From: an uncultured Lachnospiraceae bacterium
Lineage (GTDB): Bacteria; Bacillota; Clostridia; Lachnospirales; Lachnospiraceae
Assembly (NCBI GenBank): GCA_910584585.1
Contig: CAJUBP010000004.1
Span: 89,115-153,114 of the forward strand
DNA length: 64,000 bases
Reading direction: 5' to 3'
How positions within the stretch are numbered: the first letter of the stretch is position 1; each line of letters starts with the position of its first letter. Of the stretch, positions 41,256 to 50,007 are shown piece after piece. Position numbers and translations under genes: made by a program. The notes beneath the pieces are model-generated. The model was not told the DNA's origin, searched no databases, and saw only the letters and a program-made list of their open reading frames with translations.

Positions 41256-42311
41256 ATGAAAAAAATACATCATGCAGGAATTCTCCTACTGCTAATCACA
41301 CTTTTGCTGGGAGCCGCCGCTCTTTCGCGCAAAAACTCTCAGCCCTCCCGCTTTGAAACCCGATTCTTCGACAGCTTTGACACCGTGACAACAATTACCG
41401 GATACGCCAAAAGCCAGGAAGAATTCGAGGAACAAACCCGGCTTTTGCAAGAAAAGCTGACCCATTACCACAGGCTTTTTGACATTTACCATACCTACGA
41501 AGGCATGAATAATCTTAAGAGCATCAATGACGCCGCCGGCAAATCGCCGGTTTCGGTGGATGAGGAAATCATAGATTTACTGAAACTTGGAACAGAAATG
41601 TACCGGAAAACAAATGGAAAAGTAAATATTGCCTACGGAAGCGTTCTGTCTGTCTGGCATGAATACCGGGAGCGGGGAACGGCGGATCCGGCCAATGCGC
41701 AGACGCCGCCGGAAGAATTGATAGAGGAAAAATCCCTTCATACGGATATTGCCAAAGTGTTGATTGATGAAAAACAGAAAACAGTTTTTTTAGAGGATGC
41801 GGAAATGTCCCTGGATGTGGGAAGCATTGGCAAAGGATATGCGGTGCAACGGCTTTCGGAATACGCAAAAGAACTGGGAATGGAGCATTTGTTAATCAGC
41901 GTGGGCGGAAATGTCAGCGCAGTAGGCAAAAAAGCGGACAATACCCCTTGGCGGGTGGGCATTGAGAATCCGGATTTGGAAAGCTCAGTCCCCTATCTTG
42001 GAACTGTGGAGATTGCGGATCAGACCATTGTGACCAGCGGAGATTATCAGCGGTATTATGTGGTGAACGGAAAGCGGTACTGCCATATTATCAATCCGGA
42101 AACAGGAATGCCTCCGGAATATGTTCCCTCCGTGTCGGTGCTGACAAAAGATTCCGGCATGGCAGACGCATTGTCTACTGCTTTGTTTAACATGGAAATC
42201 TCAGAAGGCCTGGAACTGGTGGAATCACTGCCGGATACAGAGGCCTTGTGGGTGATGAAAGACGGAGGTGTCCGCTGCAGCAGCGGATTTGAATTTCATG
42301 AAGAAAAATGA
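41256..42311 (+). CDS. apbE: FAD:protein FMN transferase (ApbE/FmnB-like), membrane-anchored
   Basis: 351 residues with an N-terminal hydrophobic helix (~5-22, ILLLLITLLLGAA) but no lipobox Cys. It transfers FMN from FAD to a Thr of target proteins, here on the outer side of the membrane. Motifs: FDTVTTITGYA, LDVGSIGKGYAVQRLSEYA (~188-206), LLISVGGNVSAVG (~212), RYCHIINPETGMPPEY (Mg/FAD site, ~274) and DALSTALFNM. It overlaps the following NusG-domain gene by 14 bp; together with the Gx transporter they form a conserved trio, pointing to flavinylation of an exported redox protein not seen in this window. Confidence 0.93.
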   Translation: MKKIHHAGILLLLITLLLGAAALSRKNSQPSRFETRFFDSFDTVTTITGYAKSQEEFEEQTRLLQEKLTHYHRLFDIYHTYEGMNNLKSINDAAGKSPVSVDEEIIDLLKLGTEMYRKTNGKVNIAYGSVLSVWHEYRERGTADPANAQTPPEELIEEKSLHTDIAKVLIDEKQKTVFLEDAEMSLDVGSIGKGYAVQRLSEYAKELGMEHLLISVGGNVSAVGKKADNTPWRVGIENPDLESSVPYLGTVEIADQTIVTSGDYQRYYVVNGKRYCHIINPETGMPPEYVPSVSVLTKDSGMADALSTALFNMEISEGLELVESLPDTEALWVMKDGGVRCSSGFEFHEEK

Positions 42312-42672
42312 TGTGATTTTAATTGCAGTTTTGCTGACGGCAGCGTTGGCGGTATTTGGCGGCATGGCTCTGTTTTCAGCAAAAAGTACGAAAGACGCGG
42401 AGGCCGTGGTATATCTGGAGGGGGAAGAGCAGGGGCGTTATCCTCTGGATCAGGATGCAAGCGTGAAAATCGAGGCCGCTTCCGGCGGATACAATATACT
42501 GGAAATCCATGGGGGAAAAGCCGATATCACAGAGGCTTCCTGCCCGGATAAAATATGCGTGAATCACCGCCCGGTGAATCATCAGGGGGAAAGCCTGGTC
42601 TGCCTTCCGAACGAAGTGGTGGTTGAGATTGTAAACGGCGGCGAACCGGCAATGGACACAAGTACGAGGTGA
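42298..42672 (+). CDS. NusG domain II protein (EetA-like)
   Basis: 124 residues from ATG 42298, overlapping apbE. An N-terminal membrane helix (~5-24) is followed by an extracytoplasmic NusG-II domain (PF07009): AVVYLEGEEQGRYPLDQDAS, EIHGGKADITEASCPDKICV and GESLVCLPNEVVVEI. The conserved pair Cys-x4-Cys in SCPDKICVNH is typical. Proteins of this type accompany ApbE and Gx-family proteins in extracellular electron-transfer loci of Firmicutes; I recall the name EetA but cannot check it here. Molecular function unknown. Confidence 0.85.
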   Translation: MKKNDVILIAVLLTAALAVFGGMALFSAKSTKDAEAVVYLEGEEQGRYPLDQDASVKIEAASGGYNILEIHGGKADITEASCPDKICVNHRPVNHQGESLVCLPNEVVVEIVNGGEPAMDTSTR

Positions 42673-42725
42673 GAAGTAAGAAACTGTCAAAAACTTTTGG
42701 CAAAAAGACGGTAAGGAGGAGAAAA

Positions 42726-43223
42726 ATGGCAAAAAAAACAGCTTATATGGGAATGTTTACGGCCCTGGCGTTTGTCTTTTCCTACCTCGAATTTCTGATT
42801 CCCATCAATCTGGGAATTCCCGGAGTGAAACTGGGATTGGCAAATCTGGTGACAATTGTCGTTTTGTATCTTATGGGAGTAAAAGAAGCCTGTATCTTGT
42901 CTTTTGTTCGGATTGTTTTAAACGGCTTTACCTTTGGAAATCCTGCGGCTATGCTGTACAGCCTGGCTGGAGGGTTTTTGAGCCTTTTGGCTATGGCTTT
43001 GTCCCGTAAGTTTAAGCTGTTTTCTGTCACAGGCGTAAGTGTCCTGGGCGGCGTATTCCACAATTTGGGCCAGATTCTGGCGGCGGTCCTGGTGGTGGAA
43101 AACGCGAAATTATTGTACTATTTTCCGGTTCTGGTTCTGTCCGGAACCATTGCAGGGACAGTGATTGGCATATTGGCCGCAATGGTAATTAAACGGCTGG
43201 ATAAGGGGATGGAGTACAAGTAG
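42726..43223 (+). CDS. Gx transporter-family membrane protein (EetB-like)
   Basis: 165 residues from ATG 42726 (AAGGAGG upstream). Five to six membrane helices; PF07456-type motifs FTALAFVFSYLEFLIP, GVKLGLANLVTIV and RIVLNGFTFGNPAAMLYSLAGG. The family is often annotated as heptaprenyl diphosphate synthase component I, but it looks like an ECF-type substrate-binding membrane protein. It completes the trio with apbE and the NusG-II gene. Its stop codon abuts the broken ATPase gene, so the region directly after it is a rearrangement boundary. Confidence 0.88.
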   Translation: MAKKTAYMGMFTALAFVFSYLEFLIPINLGIPGVKLGLANLVTIVVLYLMGVKEACILSFVRIVLNGFTFGNPAAMLYSLAGGFLSLLAMALSRKFKLFSVTGVSVLGGVFHNLGQILAAVLVVENAKLLYYFPVLVLSGTIAGTVIGILAAMVIKRLDKGMEYK

Positions 43224-43225
43224 CG

Positions 43226-44293
43226 GCGGTTTATGGCGCGAATGCAAGCGGAAAGTCGAATTTGTATCTGGCTATGGATTATTTTCAGAGCATTATCCGC
43301 AAGTCATTGAACAATGTGGGTATTGACGCTGAAACTGCAATAGACGAATATTATTTTCCATTTTCCTTTGAAGCAAATGAGGAAAATTCAGAATTTCAAA
43401 TTGTTGAGATTCTGGGTGAGTTCGAATATACCTATGGTTTTGAATATAATGCGGAATGTGTTGTGTCAGAGTGGCTGTACAGAAAAAGTCTGAAAACCAA
43501 CAGGCAGACCACTATTTTTGAACGGACAACAGAAGCGGCAGTGTTCGGGCCGGTTGTCAGACAGGAGTGTGATCTTTATAAAGAACAGATTCCAGCAGAG
43601 ACATTGGTAATGTCGTTTTTTAATAAGTTGAAATTAAAAACGGATATTTTCAGAAATGTGTATGCAGGAATTATGAACATTTCAGTGGTTCCCAGTGGAT
43701 TTTGGGAAAGGCAGAGCATTTTGGAAAGAGAACTTCCTGAGATGCTTTTTGAGAAAAAAAAGGAGCTTCTGGAATTTTTAAATGCAATTGATACAGGAAT
43801 TCAAAACATTATCTGTGAAGAGAACGGGCAGAATATGGAATTTATCACGGAGCATAAAGGAAGAGACGGAAAGAATTACACGTTAAATCTTTTGTCTGAA
43901 TCGGAGGGGACGATAAAGAGCATTGTACTTTTTATTGTAGCAAGAAAGGCCATTTTAAATAATAAGTCCATGTTTGTGGATGAGTTGAATATAAAGCTGC
44001 ATCCTTTACTGCTAAAATTTGTCATTGATTTATTTTATAATCAGAATTCTGCTGCGCAATTGATTTACACCACCCATGATACAACACTGATGGACAAAAA
44101 GTTTTTCCGCAGAGATCAGATTTGGTTTGTGCAGAAGGATGAATATGGCTATTCCACTTTGTCAGCATTGTCGGATTACAAAATCAGAGCGGACGCTTCT
44201 TTTGAAAAAGATTATCTGGCCGGCGTGTACGGAGGAATTCCTTTTTTAAAAGAGTTTGAGATGAAAACGGGGGAATCGCATGGGCTCGGATGA
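43226..44293 (+). pseudogene. AAA_15/RloA-like ATPase, 5'-truncated
   Basis: The frame opens with AAVYGANASGKSNLYLAM, an intact Walker A (GANASGKSN), immediately after the Gx gene stop. In this family ~45-50 residues normally precede that motif (an N-terminal strand with a FKSF-like motif), and they are missing. No RBS or good start exists; the first possible one (TTG 43262) lies after the P-loop. The C-terminal part is intact: ESEGTIKSIVLFIVA (signature), SMFVDELNIKLHPLL (Walker B) and LIYTTHDTTLMD (His switch). Its 3' end overlaps a 12-codon remnant of a partner gene. It is a relic of a two-gene defence-type ATPase system. Confidence 0.75.
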
Positions 44294-44318
44294 TCTTTTT
44301 AAAAGGATATCTGGATGA
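44280..44318 (+). pseudogene. RloB-like partner gene, only 12 codons left
   Basis: ATG 44280 overlaps the ATPase stop and reads MGSDDLFKRISG then stops. The start MGSDDLF is typical of RloB-type proteins of ~200 residues, so nearly all of the gene is lost. Together with the 5' loss of the ATPase this shows two-sided erosion. Confidence 0.5.
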
Positions 44319-44334
44319 AAAATAATTAAAAACT

Positions 44335-44380
44335 GCCTGAACCAAACCCAGGAGTTGTCTGGAATGGTTCAGGCTTTTTC
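44335..44380 (+). terminator. Intrinsic terminator after the decayed ATPase pair
   Basis: GCCTGAACCA (44335-44344) pairs with TGGTTCAGGC (44365-44374), followed by TTTTT. Confidence 0.85.
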
Positions 44381-44393
44381 GTATCCAAAAATA

Positions 44394-44792
44394 TCACAGA
44401 ACAAAATCATTTTCCCGCAAATGGGGCAGAGACTGGGCGTCTGATTTCTGCTCTTTGTAATATGAGACCATCAGTCCCCGGATACAGTCCCGGTTTTCCT
44501 CATTCAGCCTGCGGTAATACTGTATCACCCGTTTCTCGTCAGAACTGATGGGAAAATCATGCTCCACGGTTTTCGGCTCCGCCTTCTTATCCTTATCGGT
44601 CAGCATCAGCAGGTAATCCGCGGAAATCTTATAAAATCTGCACAGCTCAATCAGATTGTCAATGGTGGGATAGCAGATGTTCCGCTCATAATTTGACAAA
44701 ATCTTATTGCTGATATGTGTGGCTTTTGCCACATCCGTCTGTTTCAAATCTCTGGATTCTCTGATATTTCGTAAATGATCTCCAAGCTGCAT
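44394..44792 (-). CDS. XRE-family transcriptional regulator
   Basis: 132 residues. N-terminal Cro/C1 HTH (~5-62): LRNIRESRDLKQTDVAKATH, SNKILSNYERNICYPTIDNL, then CRFYKISADYLLMLTD. The C-terminal half has a helical segment (VIQYYRRLNEENRDCIRGLM) common in short XRE regulators of Clostridia. Its upstream region contains two 34-bp direct repeats (44854, 44918), each with a TTGATCAA palindrome, which could be its operators. The target is probably its own gene or the ATPase gene at 45207. Confidence 0.9.
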   Translation of the reverse strand: MQLGDHLRNIRESRDLKQTDVAKATHISNKILSNYERNICYPTIDNLIELCRFYKISADYLLMLTDKDKKAEPKTVEHDFPISSDEKRVIQYYRRLNEENRDCIRGLMVSYYKEQKSDAQSLPHLRENDFVL

Positions 44793-44853
44793 GTCAGTAC
44801 CTCATAGATTGTTAAAGTTGTAAGTATCTTTCTAAGAAAAGCAGATTCGCCCG

Positions 44854-44951
44854 AGTTTCCGTATTGATCAAATCTGTAACGCAAAAGCATTGCCGCCGGA
44901 ACATTTTAGTCCGTTCAAGTTTTCGTATTGATCAAATTTGTAACGCAAAAG
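44854..44951. repeat. Two 34-bp direct repeats with TTGATCAA cores
   Basis: Copies 44854-44887 and 44918-44951 differ at two positions (both C/T) and are spaced 64 bp. Each contains CGTATTGATCAAAT and GTAACGCAAAAG. They lie in the 414-bp gap between the XRE gene and the ATPase gene; the rest of that gap is AT-rich and holds a promoter at 45108. Confidence 0.8.
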
Positions 44952-45107
44952 ACCCAGGCAAATATATTATAGACAAAAAAATCCTAAATATATTGAAAAT
45001 CCTTATTTTAAAGACAATAAGTGGATAATTTGATATAAAATCATAATAAAGTAGAAAAGCATCTATAATATTCATATAATTAATGAAATCTAAAAACATA
45101 AAATTTG

Positions 45108-45158
45108 TTGACAAAAGGGAAAAATCCGTCTAATATAAAATTATAATTTTGATTAGAC
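45108..45158 (+). promoter_or_regulatory. Promoter with overlapping inverted repeat before the DUF4143 ATPase
   Basis: TTGACA at 45108-45113, 17-bp spacer, TAATAT at 45131-45136. GTCTAAT (45128-45134) and ATTAGAC (45152-45158) form an inverted repeat covering the -10 and start site, a likely repressor site. Confidence 0.55.
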
Positions 45159-45206
45159 ATAAAATTTTCTTAAAAAATTATGGCATTTAGAAGGGGAAGA
45201 GGTAAA

Positions 45207-46460
45207 ATGTATATCAAACGCGCAATGGAAGAAACCATAACACGAGTTTCGGATATGTTTCCGGTTCTGTTGCTGACAGGGCCGAGACAGGTGGGAAAAA
45301 CGACTCTTTTGCAGAAACTTGCAAGGGCAGACAGGACATATGTCACATTGGATGATCCGGATGTGCGCTATCTGGCAAAGCGCGATCCCGCACTGTTTTT
45401 GCAGCGGTATACGCCGCCCATACTGATTGATGAGGTTCAGTATGCCCCGGAGCTTTTTCCCTATATCAAGATGTATGCAGATACGGCCAAAAGAAAAGGG
45501 GATATCTGGATGACTGGTTCACAGGCGTTTCATTTGATGGAAGATGTAAGTGAGAGCCTTGCCGGCCGTGTTGGAATTCTTACGCTTGTAGGATTGTCAG
45601 ATGCTGAGTTGTACGGTTATGAAAGTGAACCTTTTTCTCTAGAGCCGGAACGTTTGATGAAACGAATGAACACCGTCCCCAAAAGGAGTCTGGGGGAAGT
45701 GTATGGAAGGATTTTCCGCGGCGCTATGCCGGAACTTTGGGCAGAAAAGGCGGTGGATTGGGAGACATATTATCGTTCCTATGTGAACACTTACCTGCAG
45801 AGAGATATCCGCGGGCTTGCTCAGGTGGCGGATGAAATGGATTTCTATCATTTTATGACAGCGGCAGCGGCCCATACGTCAAAACCTGTCATCTATGAGG
45901 AATTGGCAAATGCGGCAAACATTTCTGCCCCCACCGCCAAGAAATGGCTGTCGATTCTGGTGTCTTCCCATATCGTTGTTCTGGTGCAGCCATATTATAA
46001 TAATGTGTTAAAGCGGGTAGTGAAAATGCCGCGGATGCATTTTCTGGACACAGGACTTGCCGCCTATTTGCTGAAATGGGGGAATCCTGAAATCTTGGAA
46101 AAAGGGGCTATGTCCGGCGCGTTTTTTGAAAGTTTTGTTTTTTCGGAGATTTATAAAAGCTTTCTGAATCAGGGGAAGGAGCCGCCGGTGTTCTATTACC
46201 GGGACAAGGATCAGAAGGAAATTGATTTGCTGCTCTATCAAAATGGGATTCTCACTCCCATTGAGGTGAAAAAGGCTGCCTCTCCCGGGAGAACAGCAGT
46301 CAAAAACTTTAAGGCATTGGAACCGGTAAAGGAACCGGAGAAATTTGCAGGGGTAAGTCAGTTAAAAACAGAGGTGGGAACAGGCGGCGTGATCTGCATG
46401 GCAAAAGATGTGCTGCCGCTGGATGAGAAAAACTGGTGTGTTCCGGTGTGGTTGATCTAA
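45207..46460 (+). CDS. AAA_14/DUF4143 ATPase
   Basis: 417 residues from ATG 45207 (GAAGAGG upstream; an in-frame ATG at 45180 lies before the RBS). N-terminal P-loop domain: Walker A LLTGPRQVGKTTLLQKL (~23-39), Walker B PILIDEVQYAPELF (~72-85), sensor WMTGSQAF. The C-terminal DUF4143 domain (~195-380) includes HTSKPVIYEELANAANIS, HFLDTGLAAYLL and a nuclease-like core FYYRDKDQKEIDLLL with IEVKKA, the PD-(D/E)XK pattern. A widespread family of unknown role, sometimes linked to mobile or defence regions. It differs clearly from the tandem DUF4143 pair at 61-64 kb. Confidence 0.9.
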   Translation: MYIKRAMEETITRVSDMFPVLLLTGPRQVGKTTLLQKLARADRTYVTLDDPDVRYLAKRDPALFLQRYTPPILIDEVQYAPELFPYIKMYADTAKRKGDIWMTGSQAFHLMEDVSESLAGRVGILTLVGLSDAELYGYESEPFSLEPERLMKRMNTVPKRSLGEVYGRIFRGAMPELWAEKAVDWETYYRSYVNTYLQRDIRGLAQVADEMDFYHFMTAAAAHTSKPVIYEELANAANISAPTAKKWLSILVSSHIVVLVQPYYNNVLKRVVKMPRMHFLDTGLAAYLLKWGNPEILEKGAMSGAFFESFVFSEIYKSFLNQGKEPPVFYYRDKDQKEIDLLLYQNGILTPIEVKKAASPGRTAVKNFKALEPVKEPEKFAGVSQLKTEVGTGGVICMAKDVLPLDEKNWCVPVWLI

Positions 46461-46472
46461 AAATTTTTTTAT

Positions 46473-46525
46473 ACAGACAGGGTCCAAGGCGTACAAGTTA
46501 CGCTCCATGGGCCCTGTCTGTTTCT
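46473..46525 (+). terminator. Terminator after the DUF4143 gene
   Basis: ACAGACAGGGTCC (46473-46485) pairs with GGGCCCTGTCTGT (46509-46521) with a mismatch or wobble near the loop; a short T-rich end follows. Confidence 0.65.
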
Positions 46526-46581
46526 GACTTTGCCCGCTCTTGGCAAATGGCTGAGGGCGGGCATGAAATTTAGAATGGATG

Positions 46582-46806
46582 TTAAGCTTCCTCCGTTGGC
46601 TCAGGGGATTCCCGGATATAAGTCATAATATCTTCCACCCTGCAGTCTAAAATGCCGCAGAGCGTATCAACAGTATGAGTGCTTACATAGGAATTTTTCC
46701 GCAGCCTGGAAAGTTGGCCGGCGCTGATGTGATGTGTGTGGATGAGAGAATATTGAGAAATGCCTCGCTGTTTCATCGTGATCCATAAATTTTCATAAGA
46801 AATCAA
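46582..46806 (-). CDS. Small Cro/C1-type HTH regulator with TTG start
   Basis: 74 residues. The frame is open further upstream, but AAGGAGG is placed 8 bases before a TTG at 46806 (complement), giving MISYENLWITMKQRGISQYS at the N-terminus, the normal start of the YozG/HTH_26 family. HTH helices: SQYSLIHTHHISAGQLSRLR, then THTVDTLCGILDCRVEDIMT. It is divergent from the large surface-protein gene; a perfect 12-bp-arm palindrome lies over that gene's start site, so this protein is the obvious candidate regulator. Confidence 0.82.
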   Translation of the reverse strand: MISYENLWITMKQRGISQYSLIHTHHISAGQLSRLRKNSYVSTHTVDTLCGILDCRVEDIMTYIRESPEPTEEA

Positions 46807-46947
46807 TATGCATACCTCCTTACGATGCAGACGCCTGCTGCCTTTATCCGTATTATTTGCAAAAACAGCAGGAAAATCAGTATTTTGGTTACAGCAAAGC
46901 CAAAAGGCCAGGCTGCCGCGTATTTTGGAAAAGATGATATCTTCCAC

Positions 46948-47003
46948 TTGACATGATAGGAGCGACGTGACATAATAGATATTAGCCATAAATGGCTAAT
47001 ATC
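46948..47003 (+). promoter_or_regulatory. Promoter and palindromic operator of the surface-protein gene
   Basis: TTGACA (46948-46953), 17-bp spacer, CATAAT (46971-46976). Immediately after the -10, GATATTAGCCAT-AA-ATGGCTAATATC (46978-47003) is a perfect inverted repeat overlapping the start site, a textbook repressor position. RBS AAAGGAG follows before ATG 47032. Confidence 0.75.
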
Positions 47004-47031
47004 GCATTACGATATAAGAAAGGAGAAAAAG

Positions 47032-49776
47032 ATGCAGAAAGTGAAAAAGAAGTATGGCGGCATGATGGCGCTGTGGGCTATGCTGCTGGCGTTGGCGTTA
47101 TCTTTGTCTTACGCGCCTGAGGTAAGCGCCGCAGCCAAGAGTTCTAATGTGAAGGGCATAACGGTAAAGAATCTTCCGGCCAAAACATTGACTCTTAAAA
47201 AAGGGAAATCCATGACTCTCAAGGTTAAGGTTGAGAGCACAAACAAGAAAAAGGTTTCCCAGAAAGTAACTTATAAGTCCAATAATACCAAGGTAGCCTC
47301 CGTATCCAGCAAAGGCAAGATTAAGGCTAAGAAAAAAGGAAAGGCTACCATCACAATTACATCCAAGGCAAATACCAAAAAGAGCACAAAGATTACAGTG
47401 AGAGTTGGAACGCCGGTGACCAGCGTTTCTCTGAATAAGACCAGCGCCACTCTTCAGACCGGGCAGAGCATTACACTGAAAGCTTCTGTGAAGCCCAAGA
47501 AGCCCACCAACAAGAACATCATCTGGAGCAGCTCCAATTCCGCGGTTGCCAAGGTAAACAGCAAGGGCAAGGTGACTGCGCTGAAGGCAGGCACAGTTAA
47601 GATTACCGCAATGGCAGAGGACGGCTCCGGTAAGAAGAAATCAGCTACGATTAATGTAAAGGATCCAGTTGTTGTGAAGGAAGTGGCTGTGGTAAATGCC
47701 GCTACTGTGAAAGTGACATTGTCGGAAGCGGCTGATTTGACAAAAGATTCTTTTGCGGTAAAGAGCAACAGGTATGGCGGAAGCACTTACAATAAAGTCA
47801 ATAAAGTGGATAATATTTCCACCACCGACAAAACTGCATATCTGGTTGTCCTGGATTCCAGAAGCCGTTTTAAGGATCGGGATCATGTACAGGTTACCGT
47901 GACAGGGTTATGGGGAACACCCTCTTCTGTCAGCACGGCGATATTCAATGACGGAACTTTTAAGTATACAGATGAAATAACCTGGGAGGAAACAGTGGGT
48001 GAGAGAACCGAAAGAGGATTTGGTTCTAGCATAGGAATAGGATATAAGGCTTATTCCGTAACGAATCTGCCGAAGGGAATTTTGTATGAAGAAGCTGATA
48101 ACCAGATCCGCTTCTACGGCAAGCCGCAGCAAGCAGGGGATGTAGTGACCGAGGTTGTAGTGGCAGATGAAGCAGGGAATACCTATACTTACGCAATTAC
48201 CTGGGTGATCCGCGGGAAAGACGGAATGTCGGTGACAGTCAGCGGCACGAAATATTATCTGCTGAACGCAGAAGGGAGAGCCGTTATTGGAGAAAAATAT
48301 GAATGGGGTGGCAGTCATAGTAATTTATATGTGTCCGTAAATGGAGGCAGCGGGGATTATAAATACAGTTTGACAGGAAATGCCTATGGACTGGAAATCG
48401 GTGAAACAAGCGGATATATTACCGGAGAATTGCGGGCAAGAGGAGATTATCCGCTGAACATCCGGGTGCAGGACAATGAGAATCCGGCGAAAGTGGCAAC
48501 CAGGACAGTGACAATCCATGTAGAGCAGTCTGTCACAATCTCAGGAATTGTGAAAGATTTGGGCGGTAATCCAATTCCGCACCGCGGATATGTTAAATTT
48601 ATCAATAAAGACAAGGCGAATAAATTTGCTGATTCAAACAATGATTGGACCTATACGGACGATAAGGGAGCATTCTCTATTACGTTGGTCAGCGGCACCT
48701 ATGACATCGAAGCTTCCTGTGAAGCAGGCAGTGGAGATACCACTTCTTATCTGTATGCGCAGGGACTGACAACAACCCGTTCCGGCTTTGATCTCACACT
48801 GCAGGTGCGCAAGATCACGGTTATTTCCGGGAATTCTGCAGTAATTAAAGCAGACGCGCTGGGAGAATGGGAAGATCAATACGGAGAAGTTTACGGAAGC
48901 GGTGAATATCTCTATCTGAAAGATGGCACAAGCGTTGCCCTGACAGCTTCGGCAGACAGAAGAGACGCAACAATCACAGCAACTGTTACGGCCAATGCCT
49001 CGGTTCCTACGGCTACAGCCAATATCACAGTGACCAGCAAGAACATACCTGCAATTACAGAAAATACGCCGATCAGCAATATATCTTTGCCGGATTACTA
49101 TGATGATGATTATGCTTATTACAAATTTGTGCCGAAAGCAAGCGGAACCTATTATTTCTATTCCACAAATGGAACCGGTTATACCAGGGGAAATCTGCAG
49201 GGCGGAGATACAGAATACGGTACGTTGACTTCGGCTTACGGAGGAAGTCTTTTAGGCACAGAGAACGACTTCTGTTTCAGTTGGGATTGTACAGCTGGAA
49301 AAACTTATTATGTAGGCATTGCCGGATACAGCGGAGAGAAGGCAACACTGAATGTATCAGTAAACGATCCCAATGCTAATTATCAGCCGCCTGCAGATGA
49401 AGAAGAAGCACAGACCTATAACGGCCCGGCAGTTGAAGATGAAGCAGAAAGAATCAAAGACGACGCGGATGTTACGCCGGAAGATGCTGCTGACGATACG
49501 AATGCATTGACAGAGGAAACAATGCCGGCAGAAGAATCGTCAGATGCTTCAGACGCAATAGAAGAGGAATCGTCAGATGCTTCAGACGCAATAGAAGAGG
49601 AATCGTCAGTTGAGACAGACGCAATAGAAGAGGAATCGGCAGACGAGACAAGCGCTGCGGCAGAGGAAACAGCAGACGAGACAGACGCTGTGGCAGAGGA
49701 AACAGCAGATGAGACAGGCGCTGTGGCAGAGGAAACAGCAGACGAGTCAGCTTCTGCGATAGATTGCGCGGAATGA
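47032..49776 (+). CDS. Large secreted Ig-like (BIG_2) surface protein
   Basis: 914 residues; AAAGGAG before ATG 47032. Signal peptide ~1-34 (MMALWAMLLALALSLSYAPE, cleavage near VSAAA). Two BIG_2 bacterial Ig-like domains follow: ~40-130 (very Lys-rich, VSSKGKIKAKKKGKATITIT) and ~130-215 (VNSKGKVTALKAGTVKITA). Further beta-sandwich regions, a carboxypeptidase-regulatory-like domain (~505-590, SGIVKDLGGNPIPHRGYVKF) and a PPC-like domain (~685-790, YYFYSTNGTG, GKTYYVGIAGYSG) come next. The last ~115 residues are acidic with 11-residue repeats (EESSDASDAIE and EETADETDAVA). No LPXTG or choline-binding anchor seen, so attachment may be ionic or it is released. Probably repressed by the divergent HTH protein. 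Confidence 0.88.
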   Translation: MQKVKKKYGGMMALWAMLLALALSLSYAPEVSAAAKSSNVKGITVKNLPAKTLTLKKGKSMTLKVKVESTNKKKVSQKVTYKSNNTKVASVSSKGKIKAKKKGKATITITSKANTKKSTKITVRVGTPVTSVSLNKTSATLQTGQSITLKASVKPKKPTNKNIIWSSSNSAVAKVNSKGKVTALKAGTVKITAMAEDGSGKKKSATINVKDPVVVKEVAVVNAATVKVTLSEAADLTKDSFAVKSNRYGGSTYNKVNKVDNISTTDKTAYLVVLDSRSRFKDRDHVQVTVTGLWGTPSSVSTAIFNDGTFKYTDEITWEETVGERTERGFGSSIGIGYKAYSVTNLPKGILYEEADNQIRFYGKPQQAGDVVTEVVVADEAGNTYTYAITWVIRGKDGMSVTVSGTKYYLLNAEGRAVIGEKYEWGGSHSNLYVSVNGGSGDYKYSLTGNAYGLEIGETSGYITGELRARGDYPLNIRVQDNENPAKVATRTVTIHVEQSVTISGIVKDLGGNPIPHRGYVKFINKDKANKFADSNNDWTYTDDKGAFSITLVSGTYDIEASCEAGSGDTTSYLYAQGLTTTRSGFDLTLQVRKITVISGNSAVIKADALGEWEDQYGEVYGSGEYLYLKDGTSVALTASADRRDATITATVTANASVPTATANITVTSKNIPAITENTPISNISLPDYYDDDYAYYKFVPKASGTYYFYSTNGTGYTRGNLQGGDTEYGTLTSAYGGSLLGTENDFCFSWDCTAGKTYYVGIAGYSGEKATLNVSVNDPNANYQPPADEEEAQTYNGPAVEDEAERIKDDADVTPEDAADDTNALTEETMPAEESSDASDAIEEESSDASDAIEEESSVETDAIEEESADETSAAAEETADETDAVAEETADETGAVAEETADESASAIDCAE

Positions 49777-49825
49777 TCGTTTTGCGTGTATAAAAACAGT
49801 AGTTTCCTGATATGAGTGAAAATAA

Positions 49826-49868
49826 AATACAGAGTGAAAGGCAGAAATGCTTTTCACTCTGTATTTTT
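49826..49868 (+). terminator. Terminator after the surface-protein gene
   Basis: AATACAGAGTGAAA (49826-49839) pairs with TTTTCACTCTGTATT (49851-49865, one extra T by the loop), followed by T residues. Loop GGCAGAAATGC. Confidence 0.9.
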
Positions 49869-50007
49869 GTTTGCGAAATAAAAAAAGTTTTTTCTCTCCT
49901 ATCGAACGAATTTTGATGTTATTTGTTCTAATTTTGTGTGATTTTATTGATTTTTCTCCTAGAATCGCATACAATAAGAATAGCCTAAACAAAAGGAGGA
50001 TTTCGTG

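Noticed and set aside
47032..49776. Sortase-anchored surface protein
   Set aside because: No LPXTG-type motif or C-terminal membrane anchor; the chain ends in an acidic repeat tail.
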